64,000 bases of DNA from positions 59,979 through 123,978 of the IMG/VR virus record IMGVR_UViG_3300020435_000116; one strand, written 5' to 3'. The notes below the pieces were generated by a model. The model was not told the origin of the DNA, did no database searches, and was given only the letters and a program-made list of their open reading frames with translations. Every line of letters begins with the position of its first letter. The first letter of the stretch is position 1. The position numbers and the translations under genes are program-made. The DNA comes from a virus. Positions 53,514-62,226 of the stretch are shown piece by piece.

Positions 53514-56075
53514 TTATAGCACATACGCAGTTTGCAGCGTACGGTGAGTTTTAACTTTATCTGAGAAAGTAGCAAGTTTTCTTTCATGGTACTTAACATG
53601 AGAATCTATATCTTCGCAAACTAAGTAAAAGAAACGTGGTACGTTATCTTTAAAGCCTCTTAGCTTTCTCAAACGACCCAGTATCTGCGCGTTTAATTGA
53701 CGTGAGCCAATTGCAGATGTCAGTAAGGTAACTTTAAGCCCTTTGATATCTACCGCAGTGCCTGCAGACTTAGGTGTAGTAATGATTACATCAGATTCAT
53801 AAAGATACTCATCTGGATCCTCACCCACAAACCTATTGACAGTTAAGTCAGTCAAACGTGGCTTTATAAACGATGTTAGATAGGTACACATCTCTATGGT
53901 ATCAGCAAAGATCATCATCTTTTGCCCCGGCTCACGGATACTGATGTATTCATTAAGCACGATATCATAGATCATTTCAGCGTAAGCTTCACTACGAAAC
54001 TTCTTCTTCAATATAGACGCCTCAAAGAGCATCTGAGAGTACATCTTACGTCGCTTATGCGATAGTAGCTCTACCTTGTTACAACGGTATGTGAGGGCTG
54101 TACAGGCGATATATTTGCCATCATAATCCGGTGTTATACGTTCGCCAACAGGATAGGCAACTTCTAACATTGAATTAATGAAAGCATTATCAGAAACTAA
54201 CGTCGCCGACATGTAAATCGTCTTAGCCACATGACCGTACAGATCCTGCGTAAAGTTGAGATGGAAGTTCTCATGTACTTCATCTATTACGCGTAGTCCT
54301 GTTTTAGTAACCGTGTACAATTCATCGGGGTCGCAGTTATACCCTTCTTCCTCCAGCTTTCCTTCCTCATACGCCTTGTAGAAGTTGTACATGGTAGTCG
54401 CTGATATAATGATAAAATCATATTCCAAGGCATCTGCTAATCCTAAATCGATAAGCGTCCGCATGGCTTTAGATCCTTTCACCACACACAGTTTTTCCCT
54501 AGGTACATTTAATGTCTTAGTGATATCACCAATCCATTTACCTTCGGTGATGTACTTAGCAGGAACAACCAAGATGGTTCTTTTCTTTATCATCCATGTG
54601 GAATATAAAGACATCATGGTGTTGTGTGTAACCACAAAATCATCAGTCACATAAAGATGATCTTTGTGTGTAACCGATATACACTGTGCTTCAGCCATTC
54701 GGGATGGTTCTACACTTACAACCTTTAACTTCAATCCTTTAGAATACTGATTATCATCATTAGCCCTTTCGAGCTTATGTGGTACAGTAAAGAGTGAAGA
54801 TGGTTTAGGATGGCGAATGTTAACCCTGAAGCTAGGCTGTCCAGGTTTCTTTTCTCCCTTGTAGGTGTAGTAGGTTTGACGTTTAGATATTTTTGCAATA
54901 CCTCCTAGACTTCTGACTAAGTATTGAACGTCTTTGGCTAGTTGTTCAGATACGCTTGAGTAGTCCATGGATGAATTGACATCAATACCTCCATCGGTAT
55001 CCATCAGACCCTGAAGTAACGCGTAACGCTGCTCTACGGAAGCTTCTAAATAAATCTTAGGGATGAATTTATCAGCGGAACGACAACCCCATAGTCCTAA
55101 GTGCTTGAAGTAATCTCTAAACACATGACTATTTCCAAAACCAATAGTTCGCCCGTTAGCACCACAACTTAATGTAACGTGTTCTGGTAACAGAGTTGAC
55201 AGCTTATGGAAGACATCCACGTAGGTAGTGGTGAATGTGGGAGTCGTGGTAGTAAAGCAACCGTCACCCAACATAGCGCCGAGGGTCCATGGGTGAATGG
55301 GTAGTTCTTTGTACTTACCTTGTTCAGGTTGAATTAGCGGTATATACACTCTAGGTTGTGAGCGTTTAAGTTCACGCATCATTTCAAAGGTATCACCTAT
55401 ACGCCACCGCTTATCGACATCATGGTAGTTAGCAATAAACATCTTCCAAAGATGCTCACCTCCAACTTCAGTTGACCGACCATCTGCAAACGTAACCTTA
55501 TAAATCTGCATTTTCCCTTGAGGGAATACGCCATTTACAAAAGTGTCGTGTCCGTCAGGTGCTGTGATCTTATCTCCTACCTGTATATCTCCCATTCGTT
55601 TCCAACCACCAGGTATCTTAATTAGACTGTCTAATGGTTGCATCTTACCACTACCCGTTGGCGCATTGGTTATCTTACTTACACCCGGTGTAAGGAAATG
55701 GTCAATAACTGGCAATTGGTACTCGTAAGGTTGAATGTCGTCATCTATTACAAAACTAGTAACATCATCACCTTCTACCGGAGTAAAATGCTCAATTAAT
55801 AATTGTTCGGTTTTGATTCCCTTTACGTTAAGGTGTGTAAGTATATCTTTATACTGGTTAATATGGAAACGCAACTCTCTACGATCATGCGGTGATGCGG
55901 CAAAGACACGCTTAGGTATCTTATAGTAACTGTGGGTACGAGGATCGTACCCTTGGTCATAATCGATTAACCGCTCGCAATAATCATAGAGGGCGCGTTT
56001 ACACTCTGGCATCATGGTGTGGAACCGTACATGGTGACTTTTTACATCCACATGTGCGTAATACTGAGTTGGCAC
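53514..56075 (-). CDS. UvsW-like SF2 helicase interrupted by an intein
   Basis: An 853-residue precursor: host protein residues 1-144 and 486-853 (512 residues after splicing) with a 341-residue intein between. Exteins form an SF2 helicase: motif I APTGSGK joined after splicing to TMMSLYS, motif II VIDEVHENFH, motif III YMSATL and motif VI QILGRLRKLRG. T4 UvsW-like enzymes unwind branched DNA and support recombination-dependent replication. The intein sits exactly between GK and T of the Walker A motif, so the unspliced protein should be inactive. It lies just downstream of the RNA polymerase genes. Confidence 0.87.
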   Translation of the reverse strand: MPTQYYAHVDVKSHHVRFHTMMPECKRALYDYCERLIDYDQGYDPRTHSYYKIPKRVFAASPHDRRELRFHINQYKDILTHLNVKGIKTEQLLIEHFTPVEGDDVTSFVIDDDIQPYEYQLPVIDHFLTPGVSKITNAPTGSGKMQPLDSLIKIPGGWKRMGDIQVGDKITAPDGHDTFVNGVFPQGKMQIYKVTFADGRSTEVGGEHLWKMFIANYHDVDKRWRIGDTFEMMRELKRSQPRVYIPLIQPEQGKYKELPIHPWTLGAMLGDGCFTTTTPTFTTTYVDVFHKLSTLLPEHVTLSCGANGRTIGFGNSHVFRDYFKHLGLWGCRSADKFIPKIYLEASVEQRYALLQGLMDTDGGIDVNSSMDYSSVSEQLAKDVQYLVRSLGGIAKISKRQTYYTYKGEKKPGQPSFRVNIRHPKPSSLFTVPHKLERANDDNQYSKGLKLKVVSVEPSRMAEAQCISVTHKDHLYVTDDFVVTHNTMMSLYSTWMIKKRTILVVPAKYITEGKWIGDITKTLNVPREKLCVVKGSKAMRTLIDLGLADALEYDFIIISATTMYNFYKAYEEGKLEEEGYNCDPDELYTVTKTGLRVIDEVHENFHLNFTQDLYGHVAKTIYMSATLVSDNAFINSMLEVAYPVGERITPDYDGKYIACTALTYRCNKVELLSHKRRKMYSQMLFEASILKKKFRSEAYAEMIYDIVLNEYISIREPGQKMMIFADTIEMCTYLTSFIKPRLTDLTVNRFVGEDPDEYLYESDVIITTPKSAGTAVDIKGLKVTLLTSAIGSRQLNAQILGRLRKLRGFKDNVPRFFYLVCEDIDSHVKYHERKLATFSDKVKTHRTLQTAYVL
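54621..55643 (-). mobile_element. Class 3 intein with LAGLIDADG homing endonuclease
   Basis: A 341-residue intein at precursor residues 145-485. It begins MQPLDSLIKIPGGW with Met, not Cys/Ser/Ala, and ends VVTHN followed by Thr. The class 3 signature is present: Trp66 in GGEHLW (block B), Cys321 in AEAQCISV (block F) and Thr339 in VTHN (block G). Class 3 inteins use the block F cysteine to start splicing. Between the splicing blocks is a DOD endonuclease with two LAGLIDADG-type motifs, LGAMLGDGC (from about 121) and LQGLMDTDGG (from about 210). Confidence 0.9.
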
Positions 56076-56094
56076 GATGCCCTCCTTTATTGTT

Positions 56095-58071
56095 TTATTT
56101 ACCCATGAACACCGTATCCATTGGATGCTTAGGTCGATTAGTCAGAGCAAACGACGTTGGTGATATCATCATCTGCGCCTGGTTCATCCATGCAGCCTGG
56201 CCTGTTAACGATCTAAGTTCCATATTCTGCTTATACGTTCCAAAGACCTTTTGATCTTGAGGACGCGGCAGACGGTGATCCATACGATCAGGGTCGCGTG
56301 CTAAAATTGACAGGATGATAATTTCCAGATGCACCACGTTAACACCCAACTTCTCAGACACCAACACATGCAAGTCCATCAAAGCCTGTGACACTGAATC
56401 ACAATTAACGATACGGCTACGCTTATCGTCTTTAGGCTTCTTCGTTGTACGGCTAGACATGCTTGCACTCTTATCTTCCTGAGAACTTGATGACTCAATG
56501 AACGTCTTAATAACGTCCATGTACTCCAACATGTTCATGTGTTTCATTGGAAGAATAAATGCAGGCTCATTGAAGTCCCAATGGCTGAGGTCACATACGT
56601 AGAACCCTTTCTCGTTTAGAGACCAACCATGTTCTTTTAGGTAGTTTAACATTGCACCTGATAATGAAGAATAGTTCTTACCTGATGACACAGACAATAA
56701 CACATCTTCAAACTCATCTCCACGATACCCATTAAGTACAATATCACGACACGATGAAATACGGCTCGATGATAAATCAGTAATATCTTCGATTGTGTTG
56801 ATATCGCCAATATGTTTAACATCGTTGTGGTTAAGCACCAGCTCCATACGGTCGTAACGGTCTTGATCTCTAATGAATACCTTATCACCTTTAGCATTGA
56901 GGCGCAGATAACGACGATGGTGATCATCTAGACTAATCTCAATGGCAACGGAGCTTACCTCTAAGTGTTTAATAGAGAGTACGCTTTGCGAGATAACCGC
57001 ACATAGTTCTACCGCCGCTACGTGACCTAGATTAGCACCTGGTGGAACAGATGCCGCCACCGTACCCATACACTTACTACATATACCGTAAGGGTCTGGA
57101 TGCTCACACGCCAGCGGTGAACGCAGTTTAATCGTCTCGCCGATCAGATGATCTTCATTACCCATGAATACTTTTAGCTCGTTGTCACTGTCGTAGTAAT
57201 ACTTACCTACCAACACCTTGACACTTTGCGGCAATACACGGAACTTCACGGTACGCGTTGTTCCACAATCCCCTTTATGAAGATTTTGTATTATCGCACA
57301 ACCCAACTGCATACGGCGGTTATAATACTGCGTGGTCTGTAGTGGATCTTTCTGTGCTAACGATGCTTTGGAGCCTGAACGTGATTCAATCATCGAATCA
57401 TGTAGCGTATTCATCCCTTCTGTGTAGCTAGTTGGGATTGGGTTAGGTGGGATATGACTATCAATATCTGTTACAAACCCACGTGCAGCGACCGACTGAA
57501 CAATCTGACCTACACTTAAGACGTTAGAATGACAGAACCCAGCAACGTTGTTGTTAGGTAGTTCTTCTTCTTTCTTATACAGTAGATCTTTAATCTGTTC
57601 ATAGCCACGCTCAATAGCCCGTTCGTTGGGTCTAAATTCATCCCTAACCTTTGCGGTTATTGGGTGGTTGTGTATCTCAATGTAATCTAAAATACTTACC
57701 GTTGATACAAACCCAGCTAATTGATTAGTCGCATCGTTGTAGAGCTTATTAGTAATCTCATAAGCAATACGACTGAGTAGCATGATGTCAACTACTTCAT
57801 TCAACGCATAATACGTATCGAACAACACATTACTTAAGATTTCCTCATGAAGCTTAGGGGTGTAATGACCATTGCCGACATGATGGCGCTTGAGTATAGT
57901 TGCATTTGGGAAATGACGTTGCATCTCCCAGTAGTAATGACTTAGAATGGTAGGACGGGTAGAGGTAACTAATTCACCATCGTCAAAGATAATAGTAAAT
58001 ACTTCGTCGCCCATCGCCCACATTTCTTCAGAGCTAAGCTTTTGTAATTCTCTTACATTAAACTTTCTCAT
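56095..58071 (-). CDS. RNA polymerase beta-prime C-terminal part (non-virion set)
   Basis: A 658-residue part of a phage multisubunit RNA polymerase. It has a bridge-helix-like region (SRSGSKASLAQKDPLQTTQY), GDCGTTRTV, then LRSPLACEHPDPYGICSKCMG, which together give the four cysteines of the second beta-prime zinc site, and ISQSVLSIKHLEVSS at the trigger loop. It overlaps exon 2 of the beta gene by 14 bases. The pair, with a split intron-bearing beta gene, matches phiKZ gp71-73/gp74, members of the non-virion polymerase that transcribes middle and late genes. Confidence 0.85.
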   Translation of the reverse strand: MRKFNVRELQKLSSEEMWAMGDEVFTIIFDDGELVTSTRPTILSHYYWEMQRHFPNATILKRHHVGNGHYTPKLHEEILSNVLFDTYYALNEVVDIMLLSRIAYEITNKLYNDATNQLAGFVSTVSILDYIEIHNHPITAKVRDEFRPNERAIERGYEQIKDLLYKKEEELPNNNVAGFCHSNVLSVGQIVQSVAARGFVTDIDSHIPPNPIPTSYTEGMNTLHDSMIESRSGSKASLAQKDPLQTTQYYNRRMQLGCAIIQNLHKGDCGTTRTVKFRVLPQSVKVLVGKYYYDSDNELKVFMGNEDHLIGETIKLRSPLACEHPDPYGICSKCMGTVAASVPPGANLGHVAAVELCAVISQSVLSIKHLEVSSVAIEISLDDHHRRYLRLNAKGDKVFIRDQDRYDRMELVLNHNDVKHIGDINTIEDITDLSSSRISSCRDIVLNGYRGDEFEDVLLSVSSGKNYSSLSGAMLNYLKEHGWSLNEKGFYVCDLSHWDFNEPAFILPMKHMNMLEYMDVIKTFIESSSSQEDKSASMSSRTTKKPKDDKRSRIVNCDSVSQALMDLHVLVSEKLGVNVVHLEIIILSILARDPDRMDHRLPRPQDQKVFGTYKQNMELRSLTGQAAWMNQAQMMISPTSFALTNRPKHPMDTVFMGK

Positions 58072-58934
58072 GATCGTACGTCCCTCTTACAAATTTAACA
58101 CCTGCGCAACTTAATAAGTGTTTAACGTATACCAATGGTCGCGCGTTATCCATTGGGAATTTGCGACGATTAACGTTACTTTCAACATTGCTTGGTTTAT
58201 CGGAGTTTAATATTGAACGAATAATAGCTTTCTGTGTGGTTGGGGATGCAGAGCGATCTAATAGATCAGCCGTTACGTCAGATCCTAGAGCAGCATTAAG
58301 TAGTCTAACTTCATCCTCACCCATGATACGCACAGGTAGTTCACGGTTAGGTGAACCATAACGATCGCTCTTAGATGCTTTAGCAGGTAAACCATGATGC
58401 TGTAGTTTAGCGGTAGATACAGATGACCAGTTATCTGGTGCTGCTTCTAATAACATCATGTACTTAGACCCTATTAATACAGGATCAATTGTAGTTACCT
58501 GGTTAACACCATCGGGCGAATAAGTAACCGGCTGTATATCCACTGGAAACTTAGTGCGGAGGTCTTGGATTAATTTAGGTCCAATGTGTATGCTATCTAC
58601 AGGAAGGTAGAGATAAATACCCTCAGCAGCAATGATGTCTAAATGCGTAGCTATCCGGCGATCGTTGTTTAACACCTCGTTGATAGTTTGAATCATTGGC
58701 GGTGATACCACACTGTAGTACTCTTTCAAATACTCCCACGCTTGCTGGTGCTCGCCATTACCCATCAGATCTCTAACTACACATGTCACCATATGGCTAG
58801 TTGCATTAACATATTGCTCGTAAAGCTGAGACAAGTTAATACGCTTAACCGGCGAGATAGGATCCATGATAACATCTGCACGTAAACCATTTTGACCCAC
58901 AGGCATTTGACTATCTGACCACACTTCTACGACT
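58058..58934 (-). CDS. RNA polymerase beta C-terminal part, exon 2
   Basis: Continues the beta gene after the intron: VEVWSDSQMP matches the NP..DMP region of bacterial beta, then NGLRADVIMDPISPVKRINLSQLYE matches the conserved ADVIL..GVPSRMNIGQ block. Read alone, the frame closes with an in-frame TAA a few codons upstream, so it has no start of its own. Joined with 60532-61715 the reading frame is continuous: 2061 bases, 686 residues. The stop overlaps the beta-prime start. Confidence 0.85.
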
Positions 58935-59021
58935 CGTTATATTCAATCTACCTCGCTACGGTAGACCGGTTCTCTTATGAACTCCTGCATGTTTCCATGC
59001 AGACTAGACTATATCTTCTAC

Positions 59022-59037
59022 CTTTAGTAATATAGGT
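59022..59037 (-). promoter_or_regulatory. Promoter-like site within the intron core
   Basis: Leftward ACCTATATTACTA, a full match to the recurring promoter-like site including TATATTAC. It also forms part of a hairpin CCTTTAGTA / TACTAAAGG that looks like intron helix P8, so it may be structural, or serve both roles by driving the exon 2/beta-prime genes. Confidence 0.35.
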
Positions 59038-59268
59038 TTTACTAAAGGTAGCTCCCCATTTCCCATGCGCTTGCACAGTACAGGCTTGGTAGGCCTTAGT
59101 CGTTGAACCTTCACCCTCTACGTACGTAGGTAGGGTGCTTGGATGCGGATTATCCAATACTATACCTTTTTACCGTATCGTTGTAGTTAGCAACGCCCCC
59201 GCCTCTATTACTAGGACAGGTTGGTAGTATAGTCTCTAAGGACGTCCCCGCAGTTAAAGGAGGATTAC

Positions 59269-60507
59269 TTAGACATTACTATCTAAGCAGGCTGATAAAA
59301 CATTATAGCTTCGATAATGCTCTACGTCTTTCACTGAAGTATCCGGTGAAAGTTTTAAAGCATTGCAAAGTTCAATGAAGTTTCTGTAAAACTTATTATT
59401 AACACGGTATTTAAATTTACTGTCTATTGCCCTAGACAGCGTCTTTTCCACAGTATCAAAACTCTTATACGAGATACGTATAAGGTTGTAGCCGTGACTT
59501 TTTGCGAGATGGTCTTTTTCTTTATCCCGCTCTACAGTTTTCTCCCAAGCGATTAATCCACCAAAGAAGTCAACGGGTCTAAAGTGTTGCTCGCCATCGT
59601 ATTCAATAAGTAGATTTATGCCAGGTATGAAAAAGTCGTACCTGTAAAGGTGACCTTTTATTTTAAACTGCTCTTTGTAGCGTATCTTGTTTCTTTTTAA
59701 GAAGTCAGCAATACGCACCTCAGCCAGCGATGAAACTTTGCATTTCATGCAAGACTGACCAGATAGATGATTACTGACTCTAACTTTACTAACAATACCA
59801 CATTTCAAGTGTTTCATGGTCATCCAGTGGTTAGTGGTTTTCAATTCACCAATGCAATAGATGTATTCTTTACCATGTACCTTAGCGGCTCTTCTTAAAA
59901 ACTGTGATCTTGTTATTCTCAATCTATCGTAGAAACAAGGCATGCAGCCTCTACCTTCACTAATACTTGTAACGCTACGGGTCACAGTACCATGTTCAGG
60001 ACATGTAAAATCAACTGTTGCTTTCGCAATATTAAAATTACTCAAAGTGTATTTACTATCAATTAACTTTGATAGTGTTTCTATAGAGTCGTACTTGCGT
60101 ACCGTTTCACTACGCTGCTCCCTACCACACCGCTCACATCCCGTTAATGAATGTAAATGTTTCCTTAATGTAGTAGTTAAGCTGCCGTGTCTTGGACAGA
60201 CTATTATTACAGCGTCAGATTGACTAGCCTTTTCACTCACCTGAGAGTAATCAAACTTGTCATTAAACTTAAGCTTGCAAGCTTTTATTGTATCCTTTGT
60301 CTTAACGTTGCCTCTAGATTCACAAGCGCAACGGGGGCAACCGTATTTAGTGCGCAAATGGTCTCTAGATATTACCGTGAATTTACCGTGTGTTTTACAA
60401 ATTATATCCACAGGCCCTCTCTTAGGAACCGTGGTAGGTAGTAATGAGTAATCGAACTGATCCCCATACTTACCACGACCTAAATCGATATAAGCCTGTT
60501 TCTTCAT
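59269..60507 (-). CDS. Intron homing endonuclease, Vsr-like with zinc-ribbon repeats
   Basis: A 412-residue homing endonuclease encoded inside the group I intron. The N-terminal ~250 residues hold repeated C-x-x-H / CPxC-type modules (IICKTHGKF..CPRC; VCPRHGSL..CERC; TCPEHGTV..CMPC; LKCG..CMKC), which should bind zinc and DNA. The C-terminal domain has LAEVRIADFL, YDFFIPGINLLIEYDGEQHF and a late RDKEKDHLAKSHGYNLIRISY, matching the Vsr/EDxHD-type nuclease fold of I-Bth0305I. It would cut intronless alleles. Ribosome binding site AGGAAAA. Same arrangement as phiKZ gp72 inside gp71-73, as I recall it. Confidence 0.82.
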   Translation of the reverse strand: MKKQAYIDLGRGKYGDQFDYSLLPTTVPKRGPVDIICKTHGKFTVISRDHLRTKYGCPRCACESRGNVKTKDTIKACKLKFNDKFDYSQVSEKASQSDAVIIVCPRHGSLTTTLRKHLHSLTGCERCGREQRSETVRKYDSIETLSKLIDSKYTLSNFNIAKATVDFTCPEHGTVTRSVTSISEGRGCMPCFYDRLRITRSQFLRRAAKVHGKEYIYCIGELKTTNHWMTMKHLKCGIVSKVRVSNHLSGQSCMKCKVSSLAEVRIADFLKRNKIRYKEQFKIKGHLYRYDFFIPGINLLIEYDGEQHFRPVDFFGGLIAWEKTVERDKEKDHLAKSHGYNLIRISYKSFDTVEKTLSRAIDSKFKYRVNNKFYRNFIELCNALKLSPDTSVKDVEHYRSYNVLSACLDSNV

Positions 60508-60531
60508 TTATTTTCCTATAATGTTTAGTTA

Positions 60532-61715
60532 ACCCCTTTACTTCCTGAACTATCAGTAAGCTTAAACCCTTTAGTGGCTTTTACTTTCTTCGCATATTTA
60601 ATTTCTACGCGACGATCGTCAAGTGGGGTATAGCGATACTTACGTGTGACCTTATGGGGTGAAGCATTAGGCTTATTAGCAATGGCCTGTGTTACCCAGT
60701 TAGTAAATCTACCTGACAATTGAAGACCCTTACCACGATGTTTGGCAAGACGACGATATTCATTGTAAATAGATTCGTAGAACTGATCACGCAGACGCAT
60801 GTATTTATCAGGCTGCGCATTCATCCCCACAGGCGTAATGCTGTAAGGTAGGTTGTGATCCATATCGACCACGACGTCATAAACCGTCGCACCGGCTGCA
60901 GGTGAAACATACGTTAGTTTATCATACGTGTAGTCTGGTGTCATCAACGCCCTAGGTGTCATCTCTACCATCCCAAGTGCTGGATCGTATTTACGCAGAG
61001 CGAACAGTAGCCCATCTTCACGTATTTTATCACCAATGTCTGGGAATGGCTTGTAGTTGTTTTCATCACCGTATAAGTTAAGCGGGTAATACTCCTTACC
61101 CCAGCTAGCTACGCGAGAACCGGTCATGGTAGTAGTAAGTCTTTCCGCCATAGACTCACTGATAATAAAACCATCCTCAATGGTAGCCGGTAAAGACATA
61201 TAGGCAACGTTTGCTTCTAAGCCATAAGCATAGTTACCGTCATCCTTAAGCGACTTGGATTTAGCAAGTACTGTACCCTTAGGAACCTGCATTCCTGGAT
61301 AGATTTTCTCCATTGCCGGTGTGGAGTAATACTGAAACCCAAACGTGTTATGATCGGAACAATAGTTCTCAACCATCAAGATATCAACTTCCTGTGTATT
61401 GACATCTTCGTAAATAATAGCCGTGGCTGGGTTCTCTTTGATAGAATCAGCACCTGGTCGGCGAGGATAACGCTGAATGACTTTAATTATAGATGCATCA
61501 ACCGGCATCTTTATAGCTTTAGTGTATTTACCAAGCTCGCGCTCAGCACCTGTCTGAATGCGCTTAGGGGTCGAACCCTCAATAACCAATGCCTGACTCA
61601 AGTGAGATGAGAACATCTTTCTACGAGAGGCTGAGTTATGTTTACCAAATGAATCTAAGTTATTACCTAGACCCATTAACTCCGGATGTAATTCGGATGT
61701 ATTATTATTGGACAT
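60532..61715 (-). CDS. RNA polymerase beta C-terminal part, exon 1
   Basis: The 5' part (395 codons) of the phage beta C-terminal subunit. It has YGLEANVAYMSLPATIEDGF, matching the beta GYNYEDAIVIS region, FPDIGDKIREDGLLFAL and the active-site block GFKLTDSSGSKGV, whose two lysines match E. coli beta Lys1065 and Lys1073. The intron follows exactly after GGG GT. If unspliced, translation would stop after KGVN. Together with exon 2 this is the phiKZ gp71-73 equivalent. Confidence 0.87.
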
Positions 61716-61796
61716 GGTTAATTATCCTATGTAAAGGGCTTATGTTATTTGTTGCTCTAAGATAATGTAGGTGTTAAGTTGTTTAGGAGAAGCTCG

Positions 61797-62132
61797 ATGA
61801 CGTTAAAAATTCATGAACTACAGCGAACTAATGGCGCTGATGTTTACTATGACCCTGATTTTCGCATCATGATTGAAACGCATTTAAAGTATCTACGTAA
61901 TCATGAAAAGACCCAAACTGCTGTGATTGACGAACACCGTGTATATAGACAGGAGTCCGACTTCTATGGTCTTATGTTAGAGTTAGATGTAGCCACTAAG
62001 TACCATTGGATCATGCTGCGTGTAAACGGCTATGAGCACCCTAGTGACTATAAAGACAAGAACACGGTTATCATGCCTGCTATAGAAGAAATAGAACGTT
62101 TAAAGTCTATGCATTTAGCTAATAGAGTTTAA
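61797..62132 (+). CDS. Small hypothetical protein
   Basis: A 111-residue protein with start ATG 61797 after AGGAGAAG, chosen over an upstream codon at 61779. It has no recognised domain. It forms a single-gene rightward unit between the divergent polymerase gene and a bidirectional terminator. Confidence 0.58.
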   Translation: MTLKIHELQRTNGADVYYDPDFRIMIETHLKYLRNHEKTQTAVIDEHRVYRQESDFYGLMLELDVATKYHWIMLRVNGYEHPSDYKDKNTVIMPAIEEIERLKSMHLANRV

Positions 62133-62168
62133 CATATTATCTGTTTACTATGTAAAAATCGACAGCCT

Positions 62169-62218
62169 GACGGCAAAAAAAGACAAGTAGAGGGTTTGAC
62201 CCCTCTACTTATGCCGTC
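62169..62218. terminator. Symmetrical bidirectional terminator
   Basis: AAGTAGAGGG / CCCTCTACTT stem between convergent genes. Both directions end in GCCGTC: rightward ATGCCGTC, leftward TTTTTTTGCCGTC. Confidence 0.87.
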
Positions 62219-62226
62219 TTTATTAT

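Larger units (their letters stand above)
58935..60531 (-). mobile_element. Group I intron in the RNA polymerase beta gene
   Basis: About 1597 bases. Leftward, exon 1 ends GGGGT and the intron ends in G, as group I splicing requires, and joining restores the frame. Core elements in 58935-59268: a P3/P4-like AACTGCGGGGA, the P7 5' strand GGTTCAACGACTA, its partner AAGATATAGTCT, and P9-type hairpins near 58992 and 58955. A guide-like CCTCCTTT near 59252-59262 can pair with AAAGGGG of exon 1. The endonuclease gene lies in the 5' (P1) loop. Splice sites may shift by a few bases. Confidence 0.88.

Noticed and set aside
58975-59157. A 60-codon leftward frame in the intron core
   Set aside because: It covers the conserved P7/P8 elements of the group I intron; no ribosome binding site.
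60525-60531. The beta exon 1 frame as a naturally truncated protein ending KGVN
   Set aside because: The homologous continuation lies in exon 2, the intervening DNA has group I core elements, and joining gives an exact in-frame fit.
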